A stretch of DNA of 41,041 nucleotides from JBJXFK01 sp046155505 (GCA_046155505.1 JBJXFK010000094.1:1-41041); one strand, 5' to 3'; positions 8,892 through 17,153 are shown, numbered from the stretch's first letter. The notes: generated from the sequence alone by a model not told the origin. Translations and numbers: made by a program.

Positions 8892-8962
8892 CGCGGGGAG
8901 CGTCGACCTCCGGCCGCTGAGCAATAATTTTCCGCACCGGCCGGAGGCCGATGCTCCCCGCG
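8892..8962. repeat. Dispersed palindrome family 3, inverted pair (terminator-like)
   Basis: Two 25-bp arms (8892-8916 and 8938-8962) match at 23 positions as reverse complements, around the AT-rich loop CTGAGCAATAATTTT. The right arm plus part of the loop reappears at 15963-15989. It lies between convergent genes 7547-8878 and 8981-10345 and may serve as a bidirectional terminator. Confidence 0.8.
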
Positions 8963-8980
8963 TGGGTGCGCAGCCGACAC

Positions 8981-10345
8981 TTACGCTGTCTTGCAATGCC
9001 CGCAACACTTCTGACCGGCGGCGATGATCGCTTCATCGAGCAGTTCGACGCCCTGATCAAGATCCGCCGGCTCGACATCGAGGAGCGGGCGGAAGCGGAT
9101 CGACTGATCGCCGCACGAGAGCACCATGAGCTGTCGCTCCTGCGCGGCGCTGCGCACCGCATCGCGGAACTTGCCGTCGGGCAGGTCGATGGCGCACATG
9201 AGGCCGCGACCGCGAACATTGGTCACGCACTTGTGCTTGCTCTTGAGTCGCAGCAGGCCGTCGAGCAGGTGTACGCCCGCAGCGGCCGCGTGATCGAACA
9301 GGTTTTCATCGCGAATGATCTTCAAATACTGCGTGGCACGCACCATGTCGGCCAGGTTGCCGCCGAACGTGCTGTTGATGCGGCTCGGCACGGCAAAGAC
9401 GCTGTCCACTTCGTCGAGTCGGCGATTGGCCATGATGCCGCAAATCTGCATTTTCTTGCCGAAACAGATGATGTCCGGCGCGATGCTGTGATGTTCGAAC
9501 GCCCAGGCTTTGCCGGTAATGCCGATGCCGCACTGCACTTCGTCAAAGATCAGCAGCAGCTCGTGCTGGTCGCAAATCTCGCGGAGCTTCTTGAAGAACT
9601 CGGGGCGGAAGTGATTGTCGCCGCCTTCGCCCTGAATCGTCTCGATCAGGATGCAGGCGCAGTCGTGCGGATGCTTGGTGATCGCGTCGAGAATCTGGCG
9701 CACCGACTCGGCCTCGCGCGCGGCAACATCCTGCGAGCGCTGCGGTTCGGGCAACTCGAAGTTGATCATCGGATTGTCGACCCGCGGCCAGTCGAATTTC
9801 GGGAAGTACATCGTCTTGCGCGGGTCGCTGGTGTTGGTCAGGCTGAGCGTGTAACCCGTTCGGCCGTGGAACGCCTGCTTGAAATGAATCACGCGCGAGC
9901 CGAGTTCGCCGCGGCCGGCTTTCAGGTTTTTGCGAATCTTCCAGTCGAACGCGGCCTTGAGCGCGTTTTCGACGGCCAGCGCGCCGCCGTCGATGAAGAA
10001 AAAGTGGTCAAAGCCGGGGACGCCGACTACTTCTTCGGTCGTCTTGACGAACTCGGCATAGAACTGCGTGTAGACATCGGGGTTGGCGACTTTGGTGGTG
10101 GCTGCGAGCAGCAGGCGGGCCTGAAACTCGGGGTCATGCATGCGCGGGTGGTTGTAGCCGACGGGCTGCGAGGCGAAGAACGAGTAAAAATCCAGATAAT
10201 TTCGGCCGGTGCGGGCGTCATGCAATTTTGACCCGCGGCTGCGCTCCAGGTCGACCACGAGGTGAAAGCCATCGACCAGAATGCGGCTCGACAGCACTTC
10301 GATCGTGTCTTTCGCGGAAATATCGGGCGACCACTTGGCGACCAT
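8981..10345 (-). CDS. lat: L-lysine 6-transaminase (class III aminotransferase)
   Basis: This PLP enzyme moves the epsilon-amino group of lysine to 2-oxoglutarate, giving 2-aminoadipate 6-semialdehyde (as piperideine-6-carboxylate) and glutamate. The product has 454 residues. Features that separate it from acetylornithine or GABA transaminases are ETIQGEGGDNHFRPEFF, DEVQCGIG and the cofactor site CFGKKMQICG, where K297 or K298 binds PLP. The start at 10345 is preceded by AGGGG; the frame to 10420 lacks a ribosome site. No lysine-degradation partner (aminoadipate-semialdehyde dehydrogenase) is nearby, so its pathway here is open. A tail CGHCKTA is unusual but unexplained. Confidence 0.88.
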   Translation of the reverse strand: MVAKWSPDISAKDTIEVLSSRILVDGFHLVVDLERSRGSKLHDARTGRNYLDFYSFFASQPVGYNHPRMHDPEFQARLLLAATTKVANPDVYTQFYAEFVKTTEEVVGVPGFDHFFFIDGGALAVENALKAAFDWKIRKNLKAGRGELGSRVIHFKQAFHGRTGYTLSLTNTSDPRKTMYFPKFDWPRVDNPMINFELPEPQRSQDVAAREAESVRQILDAITKHPHDCACILIETIQGEGGDNHFRPEFFKKLREICDQHELLLIFDEVQCGIGITGKAWAFEHHSIAPDIICFGKKMQICGIMANRRLDEVDSVFAVPSRINSTFGGNLADMVRATQYLKIIRDENLFDHAAAAGVHLLDGLLRLKSKHKCVTNVRGRGLMCAIDLPDGKFRDAVRSAAQERQLMVLSCGDQSIRFRPLLDVEPADLDQGVELLDEAIIAAGQKCCGHCKTA

Positions 10346-10416
10346 ATGAATCCCCTTTGTGCCACAATCGTATCGGCAAAAGCGGGGGGTGAGAACGGAA
10401 AGACGGTGCGGTTCCG

Positions 10417-10447
10417 ACATGGAGCACCGCGGCCCTCGCGGTTCTTT
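10417..10447. repeat. Dispersed palindrome family 2, copy 1
   Basis: The core GAGCACCGCGGCCCTCGCGGTTCTT has a CCGCG / CGCGG stem around GCCCT. Reverse-orientation and direct relatives lie at 40714-40750 and 20091-20112. This copy also shares the flank GACATG with 40714-40750. Confidence 0.75.
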
Positions 10448-10482
10448 GTGGACCGGCCGGCCTCAGCTGCTTTTTCTCACGG

Positions 10483-10530
10483 GGAACAACGGAACCGGGG
10501 AAGAAGGGAACAAGGGAACAACGGAAGAAC
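10483..10530. repeat. Octamer tandem array, six units
   Basis: Six 8-nt units of GGAANNNN type: GGAACAAC, GGAACCGG, GGAAGAAG, GGAACAAG, GGAACAAC, GGAAGAAC. No inverted partner arm is visible. It sits between palindrome family 2 (10417) and family 1 (10562), so this 273-base gap is made almost wholly of repeats. Confidence 0.8.
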
Positions 10531-10561
10531 ACCTTGGAGCGCCGCAGCCCGCCGCAGCAAG

Positions 10562-10600
10562 CATGCCGACGGCGGAGTACCGCTCGTCGGCATGGCACCC
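10562..10600. repeat. Dispersed palindrome family 1, copy 2
   Basis: Identical over 39 bases to 6491-6529, with the same outer CATGCCGAC / GTCGGCATG stem and inner GCGG / CCGC stem. Located 18 bases beyond the 3' end of the minus-strand membrane-protein gene 10619-11122. Confidence 0.85.
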
Positions 10601-10618
10601 AAAAATTGTTCGACGCCG

Positions 10619-11122
10619 TCAGGATGCCGCCGGGAAATTGCGGAGCACCGCACCGAGCACGACGATGAAGACGAGCAGTAGGGCCATGTATTTCAGCCAG
10701 AAGTCGGCGCGATCGCGGTAGCGTTCGCCTTTCGCACCGGGCAGCACCATCACGGATGCCCCGTGAAAGACCATGAGTGCCAGCAGCAGCTTGGCACCGA
10801 ACAAACCGTGGTAAAGCCCCTTCATCGGGTGCGGCTTCATCTCGGGAATTTTGTACAGCAGGAAATTCACCAGGCCGGTGACCAGCAGCACGAAGATCGA
10901 CATGAAGACCACGCCGCGCCAACGCGCGACGATGGCTTCGCGGATCGGGCGGCGCTGCTCGGCGTCGAGGGTTTGCAGCGTCGGGTGCAGGGCGATGAGT
11001 TGGAAGAACACGCCGCCGGCGGCGAGGATGGCGGTGAGGATGTGCAAAATGCGAATGGTGATCGCGCCGGGGTCGAACGTGGTGACGGCGAGCAGTGATT
11101 CGTTGATTGCGAGTACGTGCAT
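10619..11122 (-). CDS. Four-helix integral membrane protein, unknown function
   Basis: A 167-residue protein with four predicted membrane segments (about residues 20-44, 70-90, 104-126 and 143-162). It has conserved-looking polar positions RILHILTAILAAGG, ALHPTL, RWR and YHGLFGAK. The layout resembles CopD-like or DUF2269-like small membrane proteins, in which histidines near the helix ends can bind haem or copper. That resemblance is weak and no function is assigned. GGAG seven bases before the ATG at 11122 supports the start. It lies upstream of the transaminase gene on the same strand, but the gap is 273 bases and full of repeats, so coupling is unlikely. Confidence 0.6.
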   Translation of the reverse strand: MHVLAINESLLAVTTFDPGAITIRILHILTAILAAGGVFFQLIALHPTLQTLDAEQRRPIREAIVARWRGVVFMSIFVLLVTGLVNFLLYKIPEMKPHPMKGLYHGLFGAKLLLALMVFHGASVMVLPGAKGERYRDRADFWLKYMALLLVFIVVLGAVLRNFPAAS

Positions 11123-11301
11123 TCAGTTGCTCCGTTTCGGTTGTTGGCCGAGAGCGAAGATCATAGTCCGATCACCGCATGGTCGCGCGACGCGCATCGC
11201 ACATTGCGGCGTGAGCGGTTTTTGACGGTTTGGCGAAGCGGGCCTTACACTCCCCTGTTGGTAGTCGGGCGACGCGGGACTTCTCACCGTTAGAGAGTGG
11301 A

Positions 11302-12381
11302 ATGGCATTCAGCCTCGGGCAACTTTGCGATTCGCTGCAGCGATATGGAATGTCGGCGACGGTCGAGGGCGACCGGGATTGCCCGATTTCCGGTGTCGCG
11401 ACGCTGGAAGAGGCCGGCGGCGGGCAGATTAGCTTTCTCTCTAACCCCAAATATGAGAAGCTCTTACAGACGACACGCGCGTCGGCGGTGGTGCTGCGAT
11501 CGGGCGTCGCGGGGCCGGTCGGGGTGAACCTGATCCGCACCGACGACCCTTATGCGGCGATCACCGTGTTCATCGTCGCACTCTATGGCTATCGCAAACA
11601 TCGTCGCCCGAGAGTTGCGAGCGGGGAAACGTCGATCGCGGCGAGCGCGACGATCGGCGAAGCCGCGACAATTTATCCCGGCGCGACGATCGACGAGCAG
11701 GCGACGATCGGACGCAACGCGGTGATTTACCCCGGCGCGTATGTCGGCCCGCGTTGCCGGATTGGCGACGATGTGTTGCTCTATCCCAATGTCGTGCTGT
11801 ACGACGACACGATCGTCGGCCATCGGTGCACGATTCATGCGGGCAGTGTGATCGGCGAGGACGGCCTCGGCTACGCGCCGTTTCAGGGGCGGTGGATCAA
11901 GATTCCGCAGATCGGAATCGTTGAGCTCGGCGACGACGTGGAAATCGGCTCAAACTGCTCGATCGATCGAGCAACGCTGGGGCGGACCAAGATCGGGAGC
12001 GGGACCAAGTTCAGCAACCTAATCGCGATCGGGCACGGTACGCAGATCGGCGAGCATTGCATGTTCGTCGCACAGGTGGGGCTTGCCGGCAGCGTGAACG
12101 TCGGCAACAGCGTGACGATGGCCGGACAGGTCGGCGTGGTGGGGCACATTCGCGTGGGCGACCATGCCAAAATCGGCGCAAAGTCGGGCGTGCTGAATAA
12201 CGTCGCGGACGGCGAGACGGTGCTGGGGCAGCCGGCGATTCCGATTCGCGACATGAAGCGGCAGGTGGCTTATACGATGCGCTTGCCGGAATTGAATCAG
12301 ACGGTGCGCAAGTTGGAACGGCGGATCGCGGAGCTTGAGGCGCGGCTGGATGGACAGGCGGGCACGACGCATCAGGTATGA
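11302..12381 (+). CDS. lpxD: UDP-3-O-acylglucosamine N-acyltransferase LpxD
   Basis: LpxD adds the second hydroxyacyl chain, from acyl-ACP, to UDP-3-O-acylglucosamine in lipid A synthesis. The 359-residue product has the N-terminal uridine-binding domain (about 1-100), then a left-handed beta-helix of hexapeptide repeats (IGEAAT, IGRNAV, IGDDVL, VGHRCT...) and a C-terminal helix (RKLERRIAELEARL) that packs in the trimer. The catalytic histidine is in NLIAIGHGTQIG. The start MAFSLGQLCDSL at 11302 matches the family; the frame to 11230 adds residues without support. Its presence indicates a lipid-A-type outer membrane. Confidence 0.93.
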   Translation: MAFSLGQLCDSLQRYGMSATVEGDRDCPISGVATLEEAGGGQISFLSNPKYEKLLQTTRASAVVLRSGVAGPVGVNLIRTDDPYAAITVFIVALYGYRKHRRPRVASGETSIAASATIGEAATIYPGATIDEQATIGRNAVIYPGAYVGPRCRIGDDVLLYPNVVLYDDTIVGHRCTIHAGSVIGEDGLGYAPFQGRWIKIPQIGIVELGDDVEIGSNCSIDRATLGRTKIGSGTKFSNLIAIGHGTQIGEHCMFVAQVGLAGSVNVGNSVTMAGQVGVVGHIRVGDHAKIGAKSGVLNNVADGETVLGQPAIPIRDMKRQVAYTMRLPELNQTVRKLERRIAELEARLDGQAGTTHQV

Positions 12382-12453
12382 TCTTGCGCGGCGCGCGGCG
12401 GCTTGCGATTCTTTGTTTGAGATGCGCCGCGCGACCGGCGGAGGTGCGTGACC

Positions 12454-12693
12454 ATGAAACGCGTGCGGGAAATCTTGGCGTTGAGCTTGGCTGCGGTGGC
12501 GCTCGGCGGATGTGAGTCCGGCAAACGCGAATCAACAGGCGGCGATCAGGCGGTGGGTGCCGAAGAATCGGACGCGGCGCGGGCCGAGCGGGCGATCGAA
12601 CGCGATCAGCAGGAAAAACGCGGCGAGCGTCGGCCGCATAGCGAGCCGCGAAGGCAGCCGGTGGATCAGCCGCGGACGACGGGGCGGCCGTAA
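12454..12693 (+). CDS. Small predicted lipoprotein
   Basis: A 79-residue product with a short signal peptide and lipobox (SLAAVALGGC, acylated Cys about 20), followed by a highly charged, disordered tail rich in E, R, Q and D. GGAGG lies nine bases before the ATG at 12454; a GTG at 12448 is too close to that site. It resembles many small planctomycete lipoproteins of unknown role. The next gene starts 34 bases downstream, so the two may be cotranscribed. Confidence 0.6.
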   Translation: MKRVREILALSLAAVALGGCESGKRESTGGDQAVGAEESDAARAERAIERDQQEKRGERRPHSEPRRQPVDQPRTTGRP

Positions 12694-12727
12694 GTATCTA
12701 AAGCGACCACTCACGAGCCATTCACGA

Positions 12728-14554
12728 ATGGGATTTCACGCGCGAAGGGCACGCTTGCGACGATCGTCGATATTCAACCCCGCCTGGATGGTGCTGGCAT
12801 CGGTGCTGGTGCTTGTCGCCCCGGCAACGGCGCGGCAGGCGGCGGGCAACGCGTGGAAGCAGCCGCGGCAGGTTGAGGCGTTAACGGCTGCGCTGGGCGG
12901 CGATGGGCCGTCCGTCGAAAGCCTGATCACGCTGAGCCGGTTGCTCGCGCATCCGATCGATCAATTGCAGTGGCTGGTCGTTCACGCTCAGGAAGCGAAA
13001 CAGTCCGGCAAATCTGAAAATGTCACCGCGCTGACCGGTGCGTTCGCGCAGCGTTTGACGGAGCTAACTGCCGAGGCTGCGCGGGTGCCCGCGCTGAAGG
13101 CGCAGCTCGCGAAATCGGAAGTGGACGCGCTGTCGTCGATTGTGACCGAGCTGACCAAACCGCCACCGCCGCCACCGCCGCCGATTGCGGAAAATCCCTG
13201 GGGCGGCGGCGACGGCGATCCGCAAAAGGCGCAGTATGAGAGTGCGTTCGGTTCGCTCGCGGTCGTCTTTGGCGGGAATCTGAATGAGCAACTGCGCCTG
13301 CTCGCGGCACCAGCGGCGTCGGGCGACCAACTGGCGATGATCGATCGCATGATTCGCGGGTTAGTGCGGCATCGCTTGCAAGTTGATCCGCTGCCGGCGG
13401 ACACGGCGGATGCATGGCGGGCGGCGCACGATTCATTGACCCAAGCGAAGCTGCCGGGATGGGCGGCGATGGCCAAGGTGCTGGAGGCGCTGGCGGCGGG
13501 CGACGACGTGCGGCGCAAGCAGTCCGCCGGAGAAGCGGCGGCGTGGGTGCAGAGTCGGTTGGCCGCGGCTGAGAACGGACCGGATGCGGGATTTCTCAAA
13601 GAGCCGCTGAACAAACTGCTGGACGAGCTGCGCGGTGACGCTGTGCGCACCTTTGCGACGGCGGAGTTTTACGCGGGGCGCAAAGCGCGGCTGGCAGATC
13701 TGGAAGCCGCCGTCCGCTCGGCGGCAAGCGACGCGCAAGCCGCGACGGCGGACGCCGACCGGCGGACGAAAGTCGGCAAGTTGTGGGAAGCGATTCAGCG
13801 TCTGAAGGATTCGCGGGCTGCGATCTTGGACGAGAAGTGGCAACCGCTGAGCATTGATATCGCGACGGAGCAGGATGCGGTGAAGAATCGTGTTGTATTG
13901 GTAAGTGAATCTGATCAATCGGTGTTCGTTGAGCTCGTTGGGATTTCGAATCCGCGCACCGGGATGTCGTTTGGGTTCATTGGCGTCCTAGTGAGCGTAA
14001 AGGCTGCGGATCGCACGGACGGGCCGCCGCTGCAACATGCGATTGCGATCGGAGAAACCGAGGACGCAGTCCTGAAATCGCTGTTCGATGCGACGATTCG
14101 CTATCAAGACGGAACTGGCAAAGCGAACGGGTTGATTCTGAAACAGGTGCTCGGAGTAGCGATCGGTCTTGATCGCTTTCCCGGTGATGCCGTCGCGGCG
14201 ACCGGCGGCGTTCGCGCGATTTGGCGCGAAGCGGATTTTTCGGCGTCGGCGGCGTTCTATGTCGTGCCGAGCGCTTCGGTCGTCGCGCGAAAGTGCCTGA
14301 AAGGCGCGACGCCGAAGATTTGGACCGAACGCAGCATGCGGCTCGCGTGGCTGAACGCCGCAGGCGATGTGCGCGGGTTGATCGGCGGGCGACCGGTGAG
14401 CGACGCGCTACTATTCAAGCAAAAAATTCCGGCGGTAGCACTGCACGGCAGTGAGAATCAGGCACGTTCGCTGCGCGCGAATGCGGTGGAGCTGCAGACC
14501 GCTATGAAACGAGGAGACGGGACGGTGGTGGTGCTGCTCGACGCGGCGGAATAG
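12728..14554 (+). CDS. Large exported protein of unknown function
   Basis: A 608-residue product with an N-terminal hydrophobic segment (about residues 17-36, WMVLASVLVLVAPATA) that looks like a signal peptide or anchor. A mostly alpha-helical, alanine-rich region follows, with TELTAEAARVPALKAQLAK and a PPPPPPPP stretch leading to IAENPWGGGDGD. A more mixed C-terminal half begins about residue 380. I recognise no family. The frame extends back into the lipoprotein gene to 12512, but that part is a shadow of it, so ATG 12728 (or ATG 12788 with a better signal peptide) is preferred. No strong ribosome site is present. Its TAG stop is the first three bases of a heptamer array. Confidence 0.6.
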   Translation: MGFHARRARLRRSSIFNPAWMVLASVLVLVAPATARQAAGNAWKQPRQVEALTAALGGDGPSVESLITLSRLLAHPIDQLQWLVVHAQEAKQSGKSENVTALTGAFAQRLTELTAEAARVPALKAQLAKSEVDALSSIVTELTKPPPPPPPPIAENPWGGGDGDPQKAQYESAFGSLAVVFGGNLNEQLRLLAAPAASGDQLAMIDRMIRGLVRHRLQVDPLPADTADAWRAAHDSLTQAKLPGWAAMAKVLEALAAGDDVRRKQSAGEAAAWVQSRLAAAENGPDAGFLKEPLNKLLDELRGDAVRTFATAEFYAGRKARLADLEAAVRSAASDAQAATADADRRTKVGKLWEAIQRLKDSRAAILDEKWQPLSIDIATEQDAVKNRVVLVSESDQSVFVELVGISNPRTGMSFGFIGVLVSVKAADRTDGPPLQHAIAIGETEDAVLKSLFDATIRYQDGTGKANGLILKQVLGVAIGLDRFPGDAVAATGGVRAIWREADFSASAAFYVVPSASVVARKCLKGATPKIWTERSMRLAWLNAAGDVRGLIGGRPVSDALLFKQKIPAVALHGSENQARSLRANAVELQTAMKRGDGTVVVLLDAAE

Positions 14555-14600
14555 GGTTTAGGGGTCAGGGTTCAGGATTCAGGGGTCGGGGTTCAAGTTC
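14552..14600. repeat. Heptamer array starting at a stop codon
   Basis: Seven degenerate 7-nt units: TAGGGTT, TAGGGGT, CAGGGTT, CAGGATT, CAGGGGT, CGGGGTT, CAAGTTC. The first three bases are the stop codon of gene 12728-14554. The rest of the 260-base gap to pdhA (14601-14814) holds no gene or repeat that I recognise. Confidence 0.8.
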
Positions 14601-14814
14601 TGGAATTTACGTTGGCGGGGCGCGTCTCCAGAGAGAGACCTGTCGTCCGGCGCACAAACGGGACATTGCTGCGCCGATTTTCAATCGCGGTTTGCGCGAC
14701 GCGCGAACGTTGCGTCCGAGTTGGCAGCGATACATCACTCGCTTACACTTTCGTCTCTCGTCGAATTCCGGCGAATCCGTCTTTGCCGACAACATGCGGA
14801 AGTGAGGTGGCCCG

Positions 14815-15939
14815 GTGCCGCGTCAGGAAATGAAGCTGTCGAATCGCATCGAATCGATCTCGGTGCTCAGCCCCGATGGGACCGTCGACAAGGCCCTGGA
14901 ACCCAAAATTCCCGATGCCGATCTCCGCAAACTGTATCGTTACATGCTGATGACGCGCATGCTGGACGAGCGCTGCCTGCACATGCAGCGCCAGGGCCGC
15001 ATCGGCACGTATGGGCCGTGCAAGGGTCAGGAGGCGACGCCGCTGGGCGTGGTCTATCACCTGATGAAGGACGACTGGTTCGTCCCGACCTATCGCGAGT
15101 TGCCGGGGTATCTCTATCGCGGCTGGCCGATTGATCGTTACATGCTGTGGTGGGGTGGAAACGAGATCGGTTCGTCGGTGCCCGAGGGCATCAACGACAT
15201 GCCGATTTGCGTGCCGATCGCGTCGCAGTGCCAGTATGCGATGGGCCTCGCCTGGGCCGGCAAGCTGCGCAAGGACAATACGGTCGTCGCCTGCTTCTGC
15301 GGCGACGGCGGCACATCCGAAGGCGACTTCCACGAGGCGATGAATTTCGCGAGCGTCTACAAGGTGCCGATGGTGATGGTTGTCCAGAACAATCATTGGG
15401 CGATCTCGCTGCCGCGCGAAAAGCAGACCAATTCGCCGACGATCGCGCAGAAGGCGATCGCGTATGGCATCGACGCCTATCAGGTAGACGGCAACGACAT
15501 TCTCGCGGTGCTGGTCGCTGCGGGCGAAGCCGTGAAAAAGGCACGCGAGGGTCACGGCCTGCAGTTCATCGAGGCCGTGACGTATCGCCTGGCGATGCAC
15601 ACCACCGCCGATGACCCGAAGAAGTATCGCACGGACGAGGAAGTGAAGCCGTGGGAGGCCAAGGACCCGTTGCCGCGCTTCCGCAAATACCTCGAAGGCA
15701 AGAAGCTGCTCGACGACAAGATTCAGGCGGTGCTCGAAGAAGAAATTCGCAAGATGCTCGACGAGGCGATCGGCAAGTACGAGAAATATCAGCTCGACAA
15801 ATACGAGCTGTTCAAGCACATGTACGCCGAGATGCCGCCGGAATTGCAAAAGCAGATGGCCGAGGAGATGGAGTACGAAGAGTATCTGAAGGCCAAGGCG
15901 GCAGCCGGCGGAGCGGCGGAGACGGCGAAAGCGCATTAG
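14815..15939 (+). CDS. pdhA: Pyruvate dehydrogenase E1 component, alpha subunit
   Basis: With PdhB this thiamine-diphosphate enzyme decarboxylates pyruvate and acetylates the lipoyl arm of E2. The 374-residue product has the TPP/magnesium motif GDGGTSEGDFHEAMNF from about residue 163 ending in VQNN, plus RIGTYGPCKGQEA and YRTDEE of the alpha subunit. The GTG at 14815 follows GAGG by seven bases; ATG at 14830 has its AGGA only two bases away and is less likely. The C-terminal 60 residues form a charged helix (YEKYQLDKYELFKHMYAEM). First gene of a pdhA-pdhB-pdhC set. Branched-chain keto acid specificity cannot be excluded from sequence alone. Its TAG stop begins a heptamer array. Confidence 0.92.
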   Translation: MPRQEMKLSNRIESISVLSPDGTVDKALEPKIPDADLRKLYRYMLMTRMLDERCLHMQRQGRIGTYGPCKGQEATPLGVVYHLMKDDWFVPTYRELPGYLYRGWPIDRYMLWWGGNEIGSSVPEGINDMPICVPIASQCQYAMGLAWAGKLRKDNTVVACFCGDGGTSEGDFHEAMNFASVYKVPMVMVVQNNHWAISLPREKQTNSPTIAQKAIAYGIDAYQVDGNDILAVLVAAGEAVKKAREGHGLQFIEAVTYRLAMHTTADDPKKYRTDEEVKPWEAKDPLPRFRKYLEGKKLLDDKIQAVLEEEIRKMLDEAIGKYEKYQLDKYELFKHMYAEMPPELQKQMAEEMEYEEYLKAKAAAGGAAETAKAH

Positions 15940-15964
15940 GGTTCGGGGTTCAGGGTTCAGGTGG
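15937..15964. repeat. Short heptamer array starting at pdhA stop
   Basis: Four units: TAGGGTT, CGGGGTT, CAGGGTT, CAGGTGG. The TAG of the first unit is the pdhA stop codon. The units are the same type as those at 14552 and 21551. Confidence 0.75.
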
Positions 15965-15989
15965 GAAGCATCGGCCTCCGGCCGGTGCG
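15963..15989. repeat. Dispersed palindrome family 3, single copy
   Basis: GGGAAGCATCGGCCTCCGGC and the following seven bases match the reverse complement of the right arm at 8938-8962 plus part of its loop in 26 of 27 positions. It lies in the 110-base pdhA-pdhB gap, directly after the heptamer array. Confidence 0.75.
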
Positions 15990-16049
15990 TCTCAAAACGA
16001 ACGCGGATAACAAGCGATTCCGCTGCAATTGCGGCAACAGGAAACCGAC

Positions 16050-17030
16050 ATGGCTCAGCTAACAATGGTCAAGGCCCTCAACCTTGCCCTGTATGAAGCG
16101 ATGAAGGAAGACGCGAACGTCCTGTGCATGGGCGAGGACGTGGGCAAGGATGAGGGCGTCTTTCGCGTCACCGAAAGTTTGCAAAAAGACTTTGGCGAGG
16201 ATCGCTGCATCGATACGCCCCTGGCCGAGGCTGCCATCATCGGCGCGGCGGTCGGCCTGGCGATTCGCGGGTTCAAGCCGATCTGCGAAATGCAGTTCGA
16301 CGGCTTCTCGTATCAGGCGTTTCACATCGTCGAGGGTCACGTGCGGCGACTTCGCAATCGCACGCGCGGGCGGTTCACCGTGCCGATGGTGATCCGCATG
16401 CCTTATGGCGGCGGCATTCGCGCCATTGAGCATCACAGCGAAGCGCCCGAGGCAACGTATGCCCATCTGAGCGGGTTGAAGGTTGTGATCCCGAGCGGGC
16501 CGCGCAACGCACGTGCCCTGCTGCGTTCGGCAATCCTCGATCCCGATCCAGTGATTTTCTTTGAGCCGAAAGCGAACTATCGCGCATTCCGCGAGGAAGT
16601 GCCGGACGCACCGGAGACGCTGCCGATCGGCAAAGGCGTGATCGCCCGACCCGGCAAGGACGTGACCATCGTGTCGTACGGTGCGTCGCTACGCACGACA
16701 CTCGAAGCGGCGGATGAACTGGCCGATGAGCACGGCGTCGACGCCGAAGTGATCGACCTGCTCAGCGTCTCGCCGCTGGATAGTGAGCTGATTAACGAAT
16801 CGGTACGCAAGACCGGCCGCGCGGTCGTCGTACACGAGGCCCCGCGGCACTGCTCGGTCAGCGGCGAAATCATCGCCCGCGTCGTCGAGGACAGCCTGCT
16901 GTACCTCGAAGCGCCGGTGAAGCGCGTGACCGGCTACGATACGATTATCCCGTTCTTTGCCAACGAGCGGACGTATATCCCCGACGTGGGCAAGATTGTG
17001 AAAGCGACGATGGAGACGGTGAGGTTCTAG
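16050..17030 (+). CDS. pdhB: Pyruvate dehydrogenase E1 component, beta subunit
   Basis: The beta subunit completes the thiamine-diphosphate site and carries the transketolase pyrimidine-binding and C-terminal domains. The 326-residue product has MGEDVGKDEGVFRVTESL, DTPLAEAAIIGAAVG, EMQFDGFSYQAF, RMPYGGGIRAIEHHSE and VHEAPRHCSVSGEI, all typical of E1 beta. The ATG at 16050 has ACAGGAAA upstream. It follows pdhA by 110 bases and precedes pdhC by 123; both gaps are filled by repeats yet the genes remain in one orientation, so a common transcript is likely. Its TAG stop lies inside the first unit of the next heptamer element. Confidence 0.92.
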   Translation: MAQLTMVKALNLALYEAMKEDANVLCMGEDVGKDEGVFRVTESLQKDFGEDRCIDTPLAEAAIIGAAVGLAIRGFKPICEMQFDGFSYQAFHIVEGHVRRLRNRTRGRFTVPMVIRMPYGGGIRAIEHHSEAPEATYAHLSGLKVVIPSGPRNARALLRSAILDPDPVIFFEPKANYRAFREEVPDAPETLPIGKGVIARPGKDVTIVSYGASLRTTLEAADELADEHGVDAEVIDLLSVSPLDSELINESVRKTGRAVVVHEAPRHCSVSGEIIARVVEDSLLYLEAPVKRVTGYDTIIPFFANERTYIPDVGKIVKATMETVRF

Positions 17031-17116
17031 TGCCTAGTGGCTAGTGTCTAGTGCCTAGTACAGAGCGGGCGGCTTGCCCGCAAATACTAGGCACTAGGCA
17101 CTAGGCACTAGACACT
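17027..17116. repeat. Heptamer element with inverted arms between pdhB and pdhC
   Basis: Left arm 17027-17061: CTAGTGC, CTAGTGG, CTAGTGT, CTAGTGC, CTAGTAC. Right arm 17087-17116: three CTAGGCA, then CTAGACA and CT, the complementary type. The 25-base spacer holds a perfect stem GCGGGC / GCCCGC at 17065-17081. The pdhB stop codon is the TAG at 17028-17030. The whole element could fold into a cruciform or an mRNA hairpin. Confidence 0.9.
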
Positions 17117-17153
17117 CTTTCGCGGGCACGTCCCGCTTGAGGGCAACGCAACG

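Noticed and set aside
8951..10231. A 426-codon plus-strand frame opposite the lysine transaminase
   Set aside because: Antisense shadow; the transaminase has all family motifs and a good ribosome site.
10359..10721. Plus-strand open frames across 10359-10721
   Set aside because: They read through an octamer array and two palindromes, and so are by-products of repeat composition.
17027..17116. Rho-independent terminator or attenuator between pdhB and pdhC
   Set aside because: Tandem periodicity of the arms and lack of a T tract fit the repeat class better; downstream pdhC must be transcribed, probably through it.
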